Shown here piece after piece: positions 1-8,351 of a DNA stretch of 19,374 nucleotides (within the stretch, counting starts at the first letter, position 1; each line of letters starts with the position of its first letter). Under the pieces are notes generated by a model. It did no database searches. It worked only from the letters and a program-made list of their open reading frames with translations, and was not told the origin of the DNA. Where the stretch lies: NCBI GenBank assembly GCA_014621425.1, contig JAANBB010000621.1, forward strand, positions 1-19,374, written 5' to 3'. The translations under genes and the position numbers were made by a program. Source of the stretch: Cylindrodendrum hubeiense. Lineage: Eukaryota > Ascomycota > Sordariomycetes > Hypocreales > Nectriaceae.

Positions 1-651
1 GAGGACGATAGACGCCCATTGCCACTAGTGGCGGTGTGACTGGAAAGGTGTGTTCGATATGGTGAGTGTGTGTGAATTATGTGTGCCCACTCACATGTAC
101 CATCGTACTGTTGCTGATTCTGGTGCTGGAGGCCCGCCGCCGAGAGGGACGGGCACCCGTGGCTGGCGGCCGTAGTGGCTCTCAAGCCTCTGGTGGGTGG
201 CCCGCCCAGTGATAGTGGATGGTGGACAGTGGTGGACGGCGGCCGAAGCGCACAACCAGGGGTTGCGGCCTGACATCTGAGGCGCCAATTCCTTGCTCCC
301 TCCCGCCGCCCACCAAGCGCCGCCCACACGCTGCCCCTCCTCTTAACCCTCTCTCCCTCCTCTTCCCTTCCCTCCTCAACCCGTCGAAAGTCAAGAAGAA
401 GCCCTCATCCTTGGCCTCATCCACCGCGCATCACTCCGTCGCGAACCAACTCCAACCCAACTCGTCGCTCAGCTCTTGTCGCAAAGCCCTTCGCTCGCCA
501 CCCTTCAAACCGCTTCGCTCCGTCGCACAAACACCCGCACTTCCGTCCAACTCCACTCACAGCGAGGCGCTCTCCAAGCCAGCGGTCGCTGAAAACATCC
601 TCCACTTTTACAAAACCCATTTCCCAAGGTCACCCCAGGAACTCCGAGTTT
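1..651 (+). promoter_or_regulatory. Upstream region and pyrimidine-rich leader of the eIF1 gene
   Basis: No gene was recognised here. From about 290 to 400 the + strand is strongly C/T-rich, which is common in promoters and leaders of highly expressed filamentous-fungal genes. After the ATG at 219 there is no further ATG on the + strand until the eIF1 start at 652, so a leader beginning anywhere in 222-651 carries no upstream AUG. The transcription start is not visible from sequence. A long open frame across 219-908 is judged to be a by-product of the biased composition, because it runs straight through the first eIF1 exon and intron in another frame. Confidence 0.6.
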
Positions 652-1594
652 ATGTCCATCGAAAATCTCAAGACCTACGGTACGTGAACCTCCAACCACG
701 CTCCGGCTCTGATGAATCCCATCCTGCCCTCTCCTGTCCTGTTTGCGCCCCTGGCCAATTCTCCTCCGCCGCTGCCGCCTTTCGGCTTCCCTCCCCAGCC
801 TTGTCACCTATTCACGTCACACACGCACGCACGCACGCCGCACTCGCTCCGCTGTCTTGCCTCACCTTGCCTACCGGCCTGCTCTGGCCTTGTGTGGTCT
901 CGCCCTAGCAGCAGCAATCGGAACTGGGTGCACCTTATCGTGTACCTGCATTTGCTGCTGCCAAGCCACATCATCGCGACCCCGCCAGTCCACATCCCAC
1001 CTCCCCTCCTCCACTCCCCTCATGGACCCTGATAAAAACCGAATTGAAACTGACCGTGCCGATCAATAGACCCCTTCGCCGAAGCCGACGAAGACACCGG
1101 AGAAACCAAGCAGACGCAGAGTTACATCCATATACGCATTCAGCGTACGTTGCCCTCCTTTGCTGTCGCGTCGCGTCTCTCTCCAGAAGCATCTCATGAA
1201 CCTCTCACGTGAGCTCTTGCTCTTTGGTCATGGGATCGACGCCACGCCACTGCATCCTCTTGTCCAATGTACCCACCGCTAACATAACCTCACAGAGCGT
1301 AATGGACGTAAGACTCTGACCACTGTCCAGGGTCTCCCAAAGAAATTTGACCAGAAGAAGATTCTCAAGGTCATCAAGAAGAAGTTTGGTATGTGTTTCT
1401 AGCTTCCCCGCACCCCAATGTCTCAAGCTAATTGTTCCACCGCAGCCTGCAATGGCACCATCGTCACCGACACCGAGATGGGCGAGGTGATCCAGCTCCA
1501 GGGTGATCAGCGCAAAGATGTCCAGGAATTTCTCATCGACAAGAAGGAAGGCCTCGAGCTAGATGCCAAGACCATTAAGGTCCACGGTTTCTAA
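652..1594 (+). CDS. sui1: Translation initiation factor eIF1 (SUI1), four exons
   Basis: eIF1 is a small cytosolic factor that binds the 40S subunit near the P site, keeps the scanning complex open and enforces AUG selection. The gene model is exons 652-679, 1070-1144, 1296-1388 and 1446-1594, totalling 345 nt or 114 aa plus stop, which is the usual fungal eIF1 length. The introns have donors GTACGT, GTACGT and GTATGT and acceptors TAG, CAG and CAG, and every junction keeps frame. The product starts MSIENLKTYDPFAEAD and holds the SUI1 core, with IHIRIQQRNGRKTLTTVQGL (about residues 29-48), KKFACNGT (about 63-70) and the end GLELDAKTIKVHGF. The start context is very poor (TTT before ATG and T at +4), which fits the known autoregulation of eIF1. 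The first intron, 390 nt, is long for a fungus. The gene is convergent with the Eos1-like gene. Identification is secure. Confidence 0.97.
823..838. repeat. (ACGC)4 microsatellite in eIF1 intron 1
   Basis: Four perfect ACGC units lie inside the first eIF1 intron, which spans 680-1069. They are preceded by a short CA-rich run. No function is implied. Confidence 0.8.
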
Positions 1595-2267
1595 AGCTCC
1601 GCATGCCCCGTCGTCCTGTCAACATCAGCCGTTCCCGGGCTCGTTGGCGTGAATAGGACTTTGGGACGCATAGCCTCAGGCTTGTGCCTTCTCCGGACGT
1701 GTCCACGCGGACACCCCGAGGCTCGGCGCCGATTACCTAGGACGACGGGCATCCACCAGGACGAGCAGTCTCCTGGTGGCTTTTTGGAAGGGTATCCTTT
1801 TGCACCCGCTCAAGGGCCATGGGCGAGAGCATCCGCCGTTATGGCCCCCGTGTAGAAGGCTAGACTACGGGCAAGGCATCATAGCAGTATGGCTTGTCGG
1901 CCACTCGTTTTAGCATTATTCCCGGGCAAGCCTAGCAGTAGTCTTAGGAAAATACCATGTCGATTCCGAAAACGATGAATTGAATGCGCGTGAATAATAA
2001 GACCGGGTAGATAAAACAAGTGTAGACGCCGGAGCCCGCAACAGTAAAAACACCATGGAATTCCCCCCAACTCCCTGAACTAAAGGCGACTAAGAATAAG
2101 GGCAGAAGCAAATTCGTGAGCCCAACACAGCGCTCGTGGGTGGGATATCAAACGTTCCAGACAAACAAAAATCACGGGCGCCTAATATTCGGTCGTCGCA
2201 TGGGCGGCGGCACCGTCACCATCAGACTCCGCCAGTACCGAGGTACCAAATAAGATATACGTATCTT
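1595..2267. other. Convergent intergenic region between the eIF1 and Eos1-like genes
   Basis: These 673 bp lie between two convergent stop codons and should hold both 3' UTRs. No gene was recognised. The first 280 bp on the eIF1 side are rich in perfect inverted repeats, which are listed separately. The remainder, from about 1880 to 2267, shows no obvious structure or coding signal. Confidence 0.6.
1672..1871 (+). other. Cluster of hairpins in or just past the eIF1 3' UTR
   Basis: Read as RNA from the eIF1 strand, four foldable elements follow one another. At 1672-1723, AGCCTC pairs with GAGGCT and encloses AGGC/GCCT (1678-1689) and TGTCC/GGACA (1700-1713), which together form a three-way junction. 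At 1753-1779, CCACCAGGA pairs perfectly with TCCTGGTGG over a 9-nt loop. At 1814-1847, GGGCCAT pairs with ATGGCCC, with an inner GGCG/CGCC (1822-1825 and 1834-1837). At 1848-1870, CCG-TG-TAG pairs with CTACGG with a 2-nt bulge. The pairings are read directly from sequence. That they form a functional RNA element is inference. Confidence 0.45.
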
Positions 2268-3282
2268 TCACAAGTCGTCGTGCTCCGGGCCACCCCTGAC
2301 TTGGGCGACAACACGCGACGCCTCGTCCCATGCAAGCCGACTGGAAGCGATTAGGGGTATCTGGGGGTAGTCCGGGACGTGGGCGTGCATGTGGGCCAGC
2401 AGCGTGACCATGCTGATGAAGCTAGCAATGGAGAAGACGTTGATAGAGGTGGAGGTCTCCTTGCGGATGTTGATTTTTTGGTGGGCGACGTGGTAGAGCA
2501 CTGTCAGGGTCTGTTGACAGGTTGTTAGTCTTTGGTGGGGTAACAAGATAAGAGGCGGAACTCACCGTGGCAATGCCGATCCAACCAGGGAGGAGCAGAC
2601 GAGGATCTTGAAACCCCCCAGCGAGGGAGAGGACGTTGGAAGTTATGTAGGCGTTGACGGCGTTGATGGTGAGGAGGCGGACCATGGTGGCCTGGGGAGT
2701 GTAGTTGATGAGCCTGTGCAGCCAGTCAGTATATCTTGTCAGCTTACAGAGAACTGGAAAACTCACCATCTGGACATCAAGCAGTCCGTAAAGAAGAACG
2801 ACAGGTACCCGGATGCAAAGCACTTTACCCAAAAGCATTAGCATTCTGTTTCCCCTCCTTCAGCTTCAGCTTCCCCGCGCGAGTGTACGTACCCATATGG
2901 TCGCCAGCCCAGTCTCCGTGAGAGCATAGCGGGCATCAGTGTCGACGCTCAGCGCCGTCTGGCCACCGCCGACGACGATGACGAGCTCCGGGCCGGGGAG
3001 CACGCGGAGCAGCAGCTGGAGGGCGGACGGCAGCCCCCACCACAGCGCGGGCAGGATGGAGACGAGGCGGAGGGCAAAGAGCCATGGATGCCACGGCGTC
3101 GGCACCTTGAGGACGACGGCGACGCGGGGCTGGAGGAGGGACGGGTGGACGGCGTGTTCGGAGCCCGAGGAGGCGGTCGAGGCGGTGTTCGTCGTGTGCG
3201 CGGGAGCATGCGGGTGCGAAGCAAGCTGCGGTAGAGGATGGCCTGTGGAGGAGCCCCGTCGGAGGGGGGAGGAATTGGCCAT
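2268..3282 (-). CDS. eos1: Eos1-type ER membrane protein (N-glycosylation / oxidative stress tolerance), four exons
   Basis: Yeast Eos1 is an ER membrane protein needed for normal N-glycosylation and oxidant tolerance. Its biochemical activity is not settled. The model on the - strand is exons 3282-2893, 2822-2767, 2713-2566 and 2510-2268, 837 nt or 278 aa plus stop. The donors are GTACGT, GTGAGT and GTGAGT and the acceptors AAG, CAG and CAG. The first acceptor is unusual but restores the family motif exactly. Residues 1-50 are a Ser/Thr/Ala/Pro/His-rich, probably disordered cytosolic leader. The family core follows, with RVAVVLKVPTPWHPWLFALR (53-72) and hydrophobic spans at about 67-96, 125-152, 158-180, 186-207 and 218-240. 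The stretch TDCLMSRWLINYTP (142-155) is highly typical of the family. The start has a good context (GAG before ATG, G at +4). There is no sign of decay. Assignment rests on recognised family motifs. Confidence 0.92.
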
Positions 3283-4436
3283 CTCTCGCGCGGGTCAGGC
3301 CATCGGTGTGGGCGAGGGAGGAAGAGGAAGTCGGGGGGTCCAAAAATCCAAGAAATGGAAATAGGAGGCGAAAAACCCGGCCAAGCGAGGAAGGGATTAT
3401 GAGATTCGTGATGGCGTCAAGGAGGAGGAGCTGCAGTCTTCGACAGGGGGGGCTTTGCAGCAGCAGGCGCACCGCACCGCAGTGGGACTGCCTAATGTGG
3501 CTAGTGTCATTGTGGCTGGTGGTTCCTGGGTTAGGGGATTCAGCCCATTGAGGCGGCGTGGGCGGCGTGGGCGGCGGTAGGGCTCGGTGGGAATGTGGGC
3601 CACCACGGAGCTGTCGAGGGGGAGGACGCGGGTTGATAGAGCTCGTATAGCTTCTTTTTCGTTATCTTTTATCTGTGATATGACTGCCACAGGCAACTCT
3701 GACTCGTTCGAGAGGCTGAGGTACGTCAGACGCCACCCGAAAGCTCTCCTCCGTGGAAATCGCGGGTCCCAAAGCAATCAAATGTGGATTTATGACATTG
3801 GCACCCGAGCCGAGAGGTAGATACTGTGGTTCTCGGCAAAATATATCAAGAAATGCGCACTAATGCCGTGTAATATGTAGGGATGAATTGTTCCCAGGTG
3901 TTCTTTCCATCTCGGGAAAATTGATAACCCCATAAAGAAGGCATCATGGAGGCAAGGCTACCAACCTGAATCAACATCTCTGATCCTCGTGGGATGTGTT
4001 CAATCAGTGAGAGCACCCACGTCCAAGAACTATCCATCCCAATACGTAAACCCCACACAAAACCCACCATATAGGCCAGGGGAGCCGCATACGGCCGTGA
4101 TAATAATATTACTACGAAACAAGTACAGTACAGACTTGGGTCCCTGAAAGAACCAATAGCTAAGAATAACGCTCACAAACTCCATCATTAAGATACCAAC
4201 GCCGCTCTCGTTTCTTCGTTTAACCATCATCTGACTCCTATCCTTTTCTTTCCAATCCATATCCAGATCCCTATCCAGATCCCTGTCCAGATCCCGCGTG
4301 CCTAGTTCGTTGACTTCTTTCCAAGTAGCATTCTTCTTCCCCTTATCGACCATCGCTCGCCTTAAATCAAGTTAGTGCCCAGGAAGCCCGTCTGGAAACA
4401 AGTCCGGCATTAGCAGTCGTCTCATTGAGTTAGTAT
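3283..4436. other. Intergenic region upstream of the Eos1-like gene
   Basis: This region should hold the promoter and leader of the Eos1-like gene on its left side and the 3' UTR of the 501-aa protein gene on its right side, since both genes lie on the - strand. No recognisable gene was found. An ATG-started 107-codon open frame on the - strand (4353-4030) encodes short RDLD repeats and a hydrophobic tail, but it sits where the neighbour's 3' UTR is expected and is not called as a gene. Confidence 0.55.
4261..4296. repeat. Three tandem 12-bp units (ATCCAGATCCCT)
   Basis: The units are 4261-4272, 4273-4284 and 4285-4296. The first two are identical and the third differs at its first and last base. 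On the - strand they would encode Arg-Asp-Leu-Asp repeats in the weak 107-codon open frame there. Confidence 0.8.
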
Positions 4437-5992
4437 TCATGAAGCACGGTTGCCACGGTCAGCACCTGTAGCATCAGCGCTGGTGGCATCGCTACGAGAT
4501 GCTTTTCGAGGGCTGTGTCGAAGCGGCGGCGAGGTAGACGCAGCCTTGGTCCTGCGGATGCACACAGCTTTCCCTCTCAGGATTGGAGGACCCTGACTGG
4601 TGCTTCTGAGTCGCTTCGGCTGCTGCCCGTCGACGCGCTCGGTTGGGCGACTCCGTTTCGCAGGTGCACGTGAGCTCGCCTCTTGTGGCAGCGGCTGCGA
4701 GGCAAAGAGGGCTGGATCAAGTACTGTTGGGTCCTCATGGCTGGTGGTTGTAGATGCCTCAGCCATTTCTTGATCCATATTTGCCTCCATCTCTCGCTGG
4801 ATGAGGGGAATCTGATCTCGAACCCACTCCAAGAGGAGTTCATAGCGAAGACCTTGGCGCCTGGCGACCCTGTAGTCGCCGGTGGCTCGATTGTATTCGT
4901 CAATTTGGTCATTTCGGGTTTTGAGGGCATCAAATACTTGAAGTGCCGAGTCAAACTCGTTCGCCACCAGTACCAATTTCTTATGCACGGCAGACCCTCG
5001 CTGATTCGGGTCCAAGACATCTCGCTCCGCTACCAGTAGGGCGGACCTTGCGGCCTCAACGGCTTCCCGGACTTTCGTCGCTTCATTCTCACGGTTCCAG
5101 GAGCACTCAGCGCTTTCAATGTAATCACGCGTGTCATTCCGCTTTAGCACATTGGATTTCACGAGTTTCTGCCAGGCGTCCTCGTAATTGTTTTCCCAGG
5201 TCTTATACCAGGAAACCTCCTGGTACACACTGAGCTCGAAGCTTAGGTATTCGAACCAGGTTGATAACCGGTTCTGTTGCTTGGGGTCCTTATCCAGGCC
5301 AACCAGATGAGCCACGTCGACGGTCGAGTGTTCCGAGACGCGAGCCTTGGTCTTTTCCAGGTATTGGGGAAAGGTATCACTGTGCTCTTGTCTCATTTGG
5401 CTCTGCCACTTACGAAAGTCCCTCCAATCTTCCAATTGGTCTCCAAACAACATCCATGAGTCCTGATTAGAATCGGGGAACTCGCCCTGCCAGAAACGCA
5501 ATACGTCATGGTAATCTCTCGGGTTCTTGGAGATGTCCTGGATGAGATGGATGGGATACCAGGGTCGGCCTCCATCCTTGACGAGCTTGCCATGGCGCTG
5601 AATCTCGTATCGAATATACTCCCGGTGTTGGGCTTCGGGTGTGAGGGGTGAATATGACCCGGACCGGGATGCGAGTGTAGGGGTCGAGTAGTTGGATGAG
5701 CCGGAGGCGGAGGCGAAGGATTCGGCTCGCTGCTCTCGTTCTCGTCGCATTTGTTCTCGTCTGGCAAGCTTGGCGGCCCACTCAAAGAGTTTGATCGAGA
5801 CCTGGTGGAGGTCGACGGGGTACGACCTGTTTGGATCCCTGATGAAATGGCCTCTGGCCCTGAACATTATGTTAGCAAAATAACAAGAGCGAGACATGGT
5901 AGCTCCTACTTCAATTGCCGAATGAGGGCTTCGTCAAGCTCTGAATCGGGGTAGCTGTGGTCCCTGGATACTTGCCGCTTGGGAGCCGCCAT
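4437..5992 (-). CDS. Hypothetical fungal protein, 501 aa, two exons, nuclear-type basic tail
   Basis: I do not recognise this family. The model is exon 1 at 5992-5910 and exon 2 at 5859-4437, 1506 nt in total. The 50-nt intron has donor GTAGGA, branch GCTAACA and acceptor TTCAG. The start reads ATGGCGGCTCCC with G at -3 and +4. An ATG inside the intron gives a slightly shorter unspliced frame, but the intron signals and the hydrophilic new N-terminus favour splicing. Features visible in the protein: a charged N-terminus; an Arg/Glu-rich helix at about 47-65 (KLARREQMRREREQRAES); a Ser-rich linker to about 90; a Trp/Tyr-rich block at about 120-260, including GRPWYPIHLIQD and LRFWQGEFP; a long helical, probably coiled-coil section at about 275-395; and a Ser/Pro/Lys/Arg tail with PAKRSRP and PKRLR (427-446) resembling a bipartite nuclear localisation signal. 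No catalytic motif or membrane span is visible. Nuclear location is inference. Confidence 0.8.
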
Positions 5993-6100
5993 GACTGGTG
6001 CAGTTGCGGTACATGGACGGGGAGGGGGTGCTGTGAGTGAATGGTGGGATGACGAGGCAACTGAGGATGCGATACTCGGTAGACGATGAAGAAGACGGAG

Positions 6101-6160
6101 AAGAGAGCGAAAGAGAGCGAAAGAGGGCGAAAGAGGGCGACAGAGGGCGACAGAGACCGA
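6101..6160. repeat. Six tandem 10-bp units (AAGAGAGCGA type)
   Basis: Six consecutive 10-bp copies without gaps: the first two are AAGAGAGCGA, the next two AAGAGGGCGA, then CAGAGGGCGA and CAGAGACCGA. The stepwise drift from left to right is typical of minisatellite growth by unit duplication. It lies about 110-170 bp upstream of the 501-aa protein start. Confidence 0.9.
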
Positions 6161-6913
6161 GCCAACGGAACTAGGCAAGGCAACGCGAGCAGAACAGAAC
6201 AGAAGACAGCACACAGCGCACAGCACGCACACAGCACACAGCAGCAGAGCAGAAGCGAAACAGAACGGAGCACAGCCTTTTGCCAGAGGCGGCCCGGGAC
6301 TTGGCAGGCTGCCGAGCTGAGGAGTCGAGGGGCTGCCAGCCAAAGGAGGGATGATGTTGGTTCCAGGTTTCGCGGATGTTTGCTTTGTCGCCGTGCGTCA
6401 CGTAAAATGGCGGCGCCCGGGGAAGCTTCTTTTTGCTGCAGCTGACTTGCCCCCCCAAGCCTTCCGAGTTCCAGGTGCATGCTCAGTGCGCAGTGCGCAG
6501 CCGGTGCTGCCAGAGCGCGTGTCCGGTGTGTGGCAGTCGGCGCCGTCGGCGCAGCACCCAGCTCTGCCAGCGTCACCCAAGAGTCTCACCCAGAGTCTCA
6601 CCCCCCGAGGGCTCACGGCTCGGGCGCTAAAATCAAAGCGCGGCCCAGGTCCCTGGGATCAGACAGTGGGGCAGGCGCATCATCCGTGATCCATGATCCA
6701 TCATTCATTCCGATTCCCCCTTGGGAGGGACCCAGGGGGCCCGGAGTGCTCCGTAGCGTTCGTTCTTTTTGTTCCGTCCTGGTTCCAAGCGTTCCAAGGA
6801 TTCCATGGTTCCCTGGCGGCCCCACCGAGGCCTGGCGACGCGCCCACTGCGCTGTGGTGCTGCTGTGCCGCTGTGGGCTCTGGGCTTCGGCGGCCGGGCG
6901 CTGTTGGGTACCG

Positions 6914-6968
6914 CCTGTAGGCTCCTGTGGGCTCCTCCTGTGGGCTCTCCTGTGGGCTCCTGTGGGGG
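6914..6968. repeat. Imperfect 10-bp repeats (CCTGTGGGCT)
   Basis: Units at 6914-6923, 6924-6933, 6937-6946, 6949-6958 and 6959-6968. Spacers of 3 and 2 bp separate the middle copies. The first and last copies carry substitutions. Confidence 0.8.
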
Positions 6969-7300
6969 TCTGGCGAACACCGGCCATCTGACATATGACA
7001 AGTTGTGACTTCACCGCGCGCCGATCAACACCGCAATAAGCGCCATAAGTCTCGCTCGTGTCCAACGGCCATGTCACATCCAGAGTACCTACACCACCTC
7101 GGTGCTTTGTGGATGCTTGGTGGGTGGACACGTCCAGCGTGTTGTCTCGAGTGGCTTTTTTGATCCAACAAAGATGCCTCCCCCGTGTCGCAGATTTCCA
7201 GCGGCATTTCTCCCGGACCCGGTGCTCCGGCCCATTGCTTTGCCTGCATCATCATCACCTTCAGCCGCCCAGCCAGGCTGTTAATGTTGACGTGTATCCC

Positions 7301-8351
7301 GATGGATGCATCTCGACGGATGCATGTCCTAGATGCGCGTCCTCGATGAATGCCGTCGATGCATGTGCCGTTGCTTCTGGTGAAACTCGGCAGTCACTTG
7401 TGCCCAGTATCTAGCTACATAACCACCTTACCTAAATTTGCTAACCTACGTATTGCATAGGTAACTATTGCGTGCGTGCCTCCGCAACGGGTATTGATCC
7501 GCCATCATGCTGACGGTGCGGCCCGCACCGAGTCGAGTTAATCTGTTGACCTACCCTACCCTAGAGACATTCACGCAGACGGGATGGCCATGATGACCTG
7601 CGTCAAGTTAAGACCTGCCTCGATTTAAAGACTCCAGTAAATGAATCGTGTTTTATCATCTTCACAAATCCCGTGAGCCTTGTTGATTTCCTGGTAAATT
7701 ATCCATCCAGGAATGCAGCGTGGTTCTGTTAGCGAGGAGATCGAGCGACACCGAAACATCACGAGAATATCCACCTGAAACGTAACGACAAAGCCACAAA
7801 GTTGTTAAAGAACCGTGAATACTTTGACTAAGGTAAGGACTGTCTGTATGTCTAAACATGGTAAGGACTGTGTGCATCCAATCCAACGAGAAGCTAAACC
7901 AAGGCAAGAATTGCCTGTATCTGATCCAACGAGAAGCCAAACACAAGCGCACACTAGAAATCAAAACTCCGAGCCCGATCGGTTGACCCCATCCACTCCA
8001 TCGATTCCTGTATCCCAATACCATACTCCCAAAAAGTCCTCTGCAAGTCTTCCTCCTGTTGAGTTTCGGTCTAAACCGAGCGTTGACTCCTCTCTAACCC
8101 AGCCATCGAAACCCAAGGTAGATGTACCTTTTCCAGTACCCCAATTCCAAAACGACAAAGCAGCAAGGAAATAAAACATAACACACCGAGGCCGTGCTGC
8201 TAAAACAATCCGAGCATGGCCCCTTGACCGAGCGACCGTAGACCAGTTGAGGCTTACTCAAGTATAACATGATCAAGCCAAATTAAGAGCCTCAAACCAT
8301 TTATTCGAGCCGTTACCGAGAAGACAAAGCGCGTTGGTGAGTTTGGTGTAC
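7301..8351. other. Intergenic region downstream of the APH-like gene
   Basis: Should include the 3' UTR of the - strand APH-like gene at its right end. About 7300-7370 holds clustered ATGCAT palindromes in a degenerate repeat of roughly 13-15 bp. A degenerate 43-bp tandem repeat lies at 7833-7946. The open frame at 7815-8174 on the + strand begins with GTG, crosses that repeat and resembles no known protein, so it is not called. Confidence 0.5.
7833..7946. repeat. Degenerate 43-bp tandem repeat
   Basis: Copies at 7861-7903 and 7904-7946 share ATCCAACGAGAAGC exactly, at 7881-7894 and 7924-7937, a spacing of 43 bp. A partial copy starting GTAAGGACTGT lies at 7833-7860 and matches the start of the second copy. 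The left halves have diverged more than the right halves. Confidence 0.75.

Larger units (their letters stand above)
5993..7300. other. Upstream region of the 501-aa protein gene, repeat-rich and without a recognised gene
   Basis: Contains the promoter and leader of the - strand gene ending at 4437. The sequence is compositionally simple in patches: 10-bp purine units at 6101-6160, a CA/CAG-rich run at about 6205-6260, TTCC-containing repeats at about 6770-6815, and CCTGTGGGCT units at 6914-6968. Open frames across this stretch on both strands look like products of the biased composition, with no family motif, splice structure or consistent codon pattern. Confidence 0.55.

Noticed and set aside
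219..908. 229-codon ATG-started + strand open frame
   Set aside because: It crosses the first eIF1 exon and intron in another frame, is rich in Pro/Ser/Leu from the C/T-rich leader, and matches no family. It would matter only as an upstream ORF if transcription began before 219, for which there is no evidence.
1753..1785. Bacterial-type terminator (9-bp hairpin followed by CTTTTT)
   Set aside because: The genes are spliced eukaryotic genes, so intrinsic bacterial termination does not apply. The hairpin is kept only as part of a structured-RNA observation.
5240..5270. GTATTCGAACC resembling a tRNA T-loop
   Set aside because: It lies in the coding exon of the 501-aa protein, and no acceptor, D or anticodon stem can be formed around it.
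7815..8174. 119-codon + strand open frame rich in Ser, Pro and Lys
   Set aside because: It begins with GTG, runs across the degenerate 43-bp repeat, has no family motif and lies beside the 3' end of the APH-like gene.
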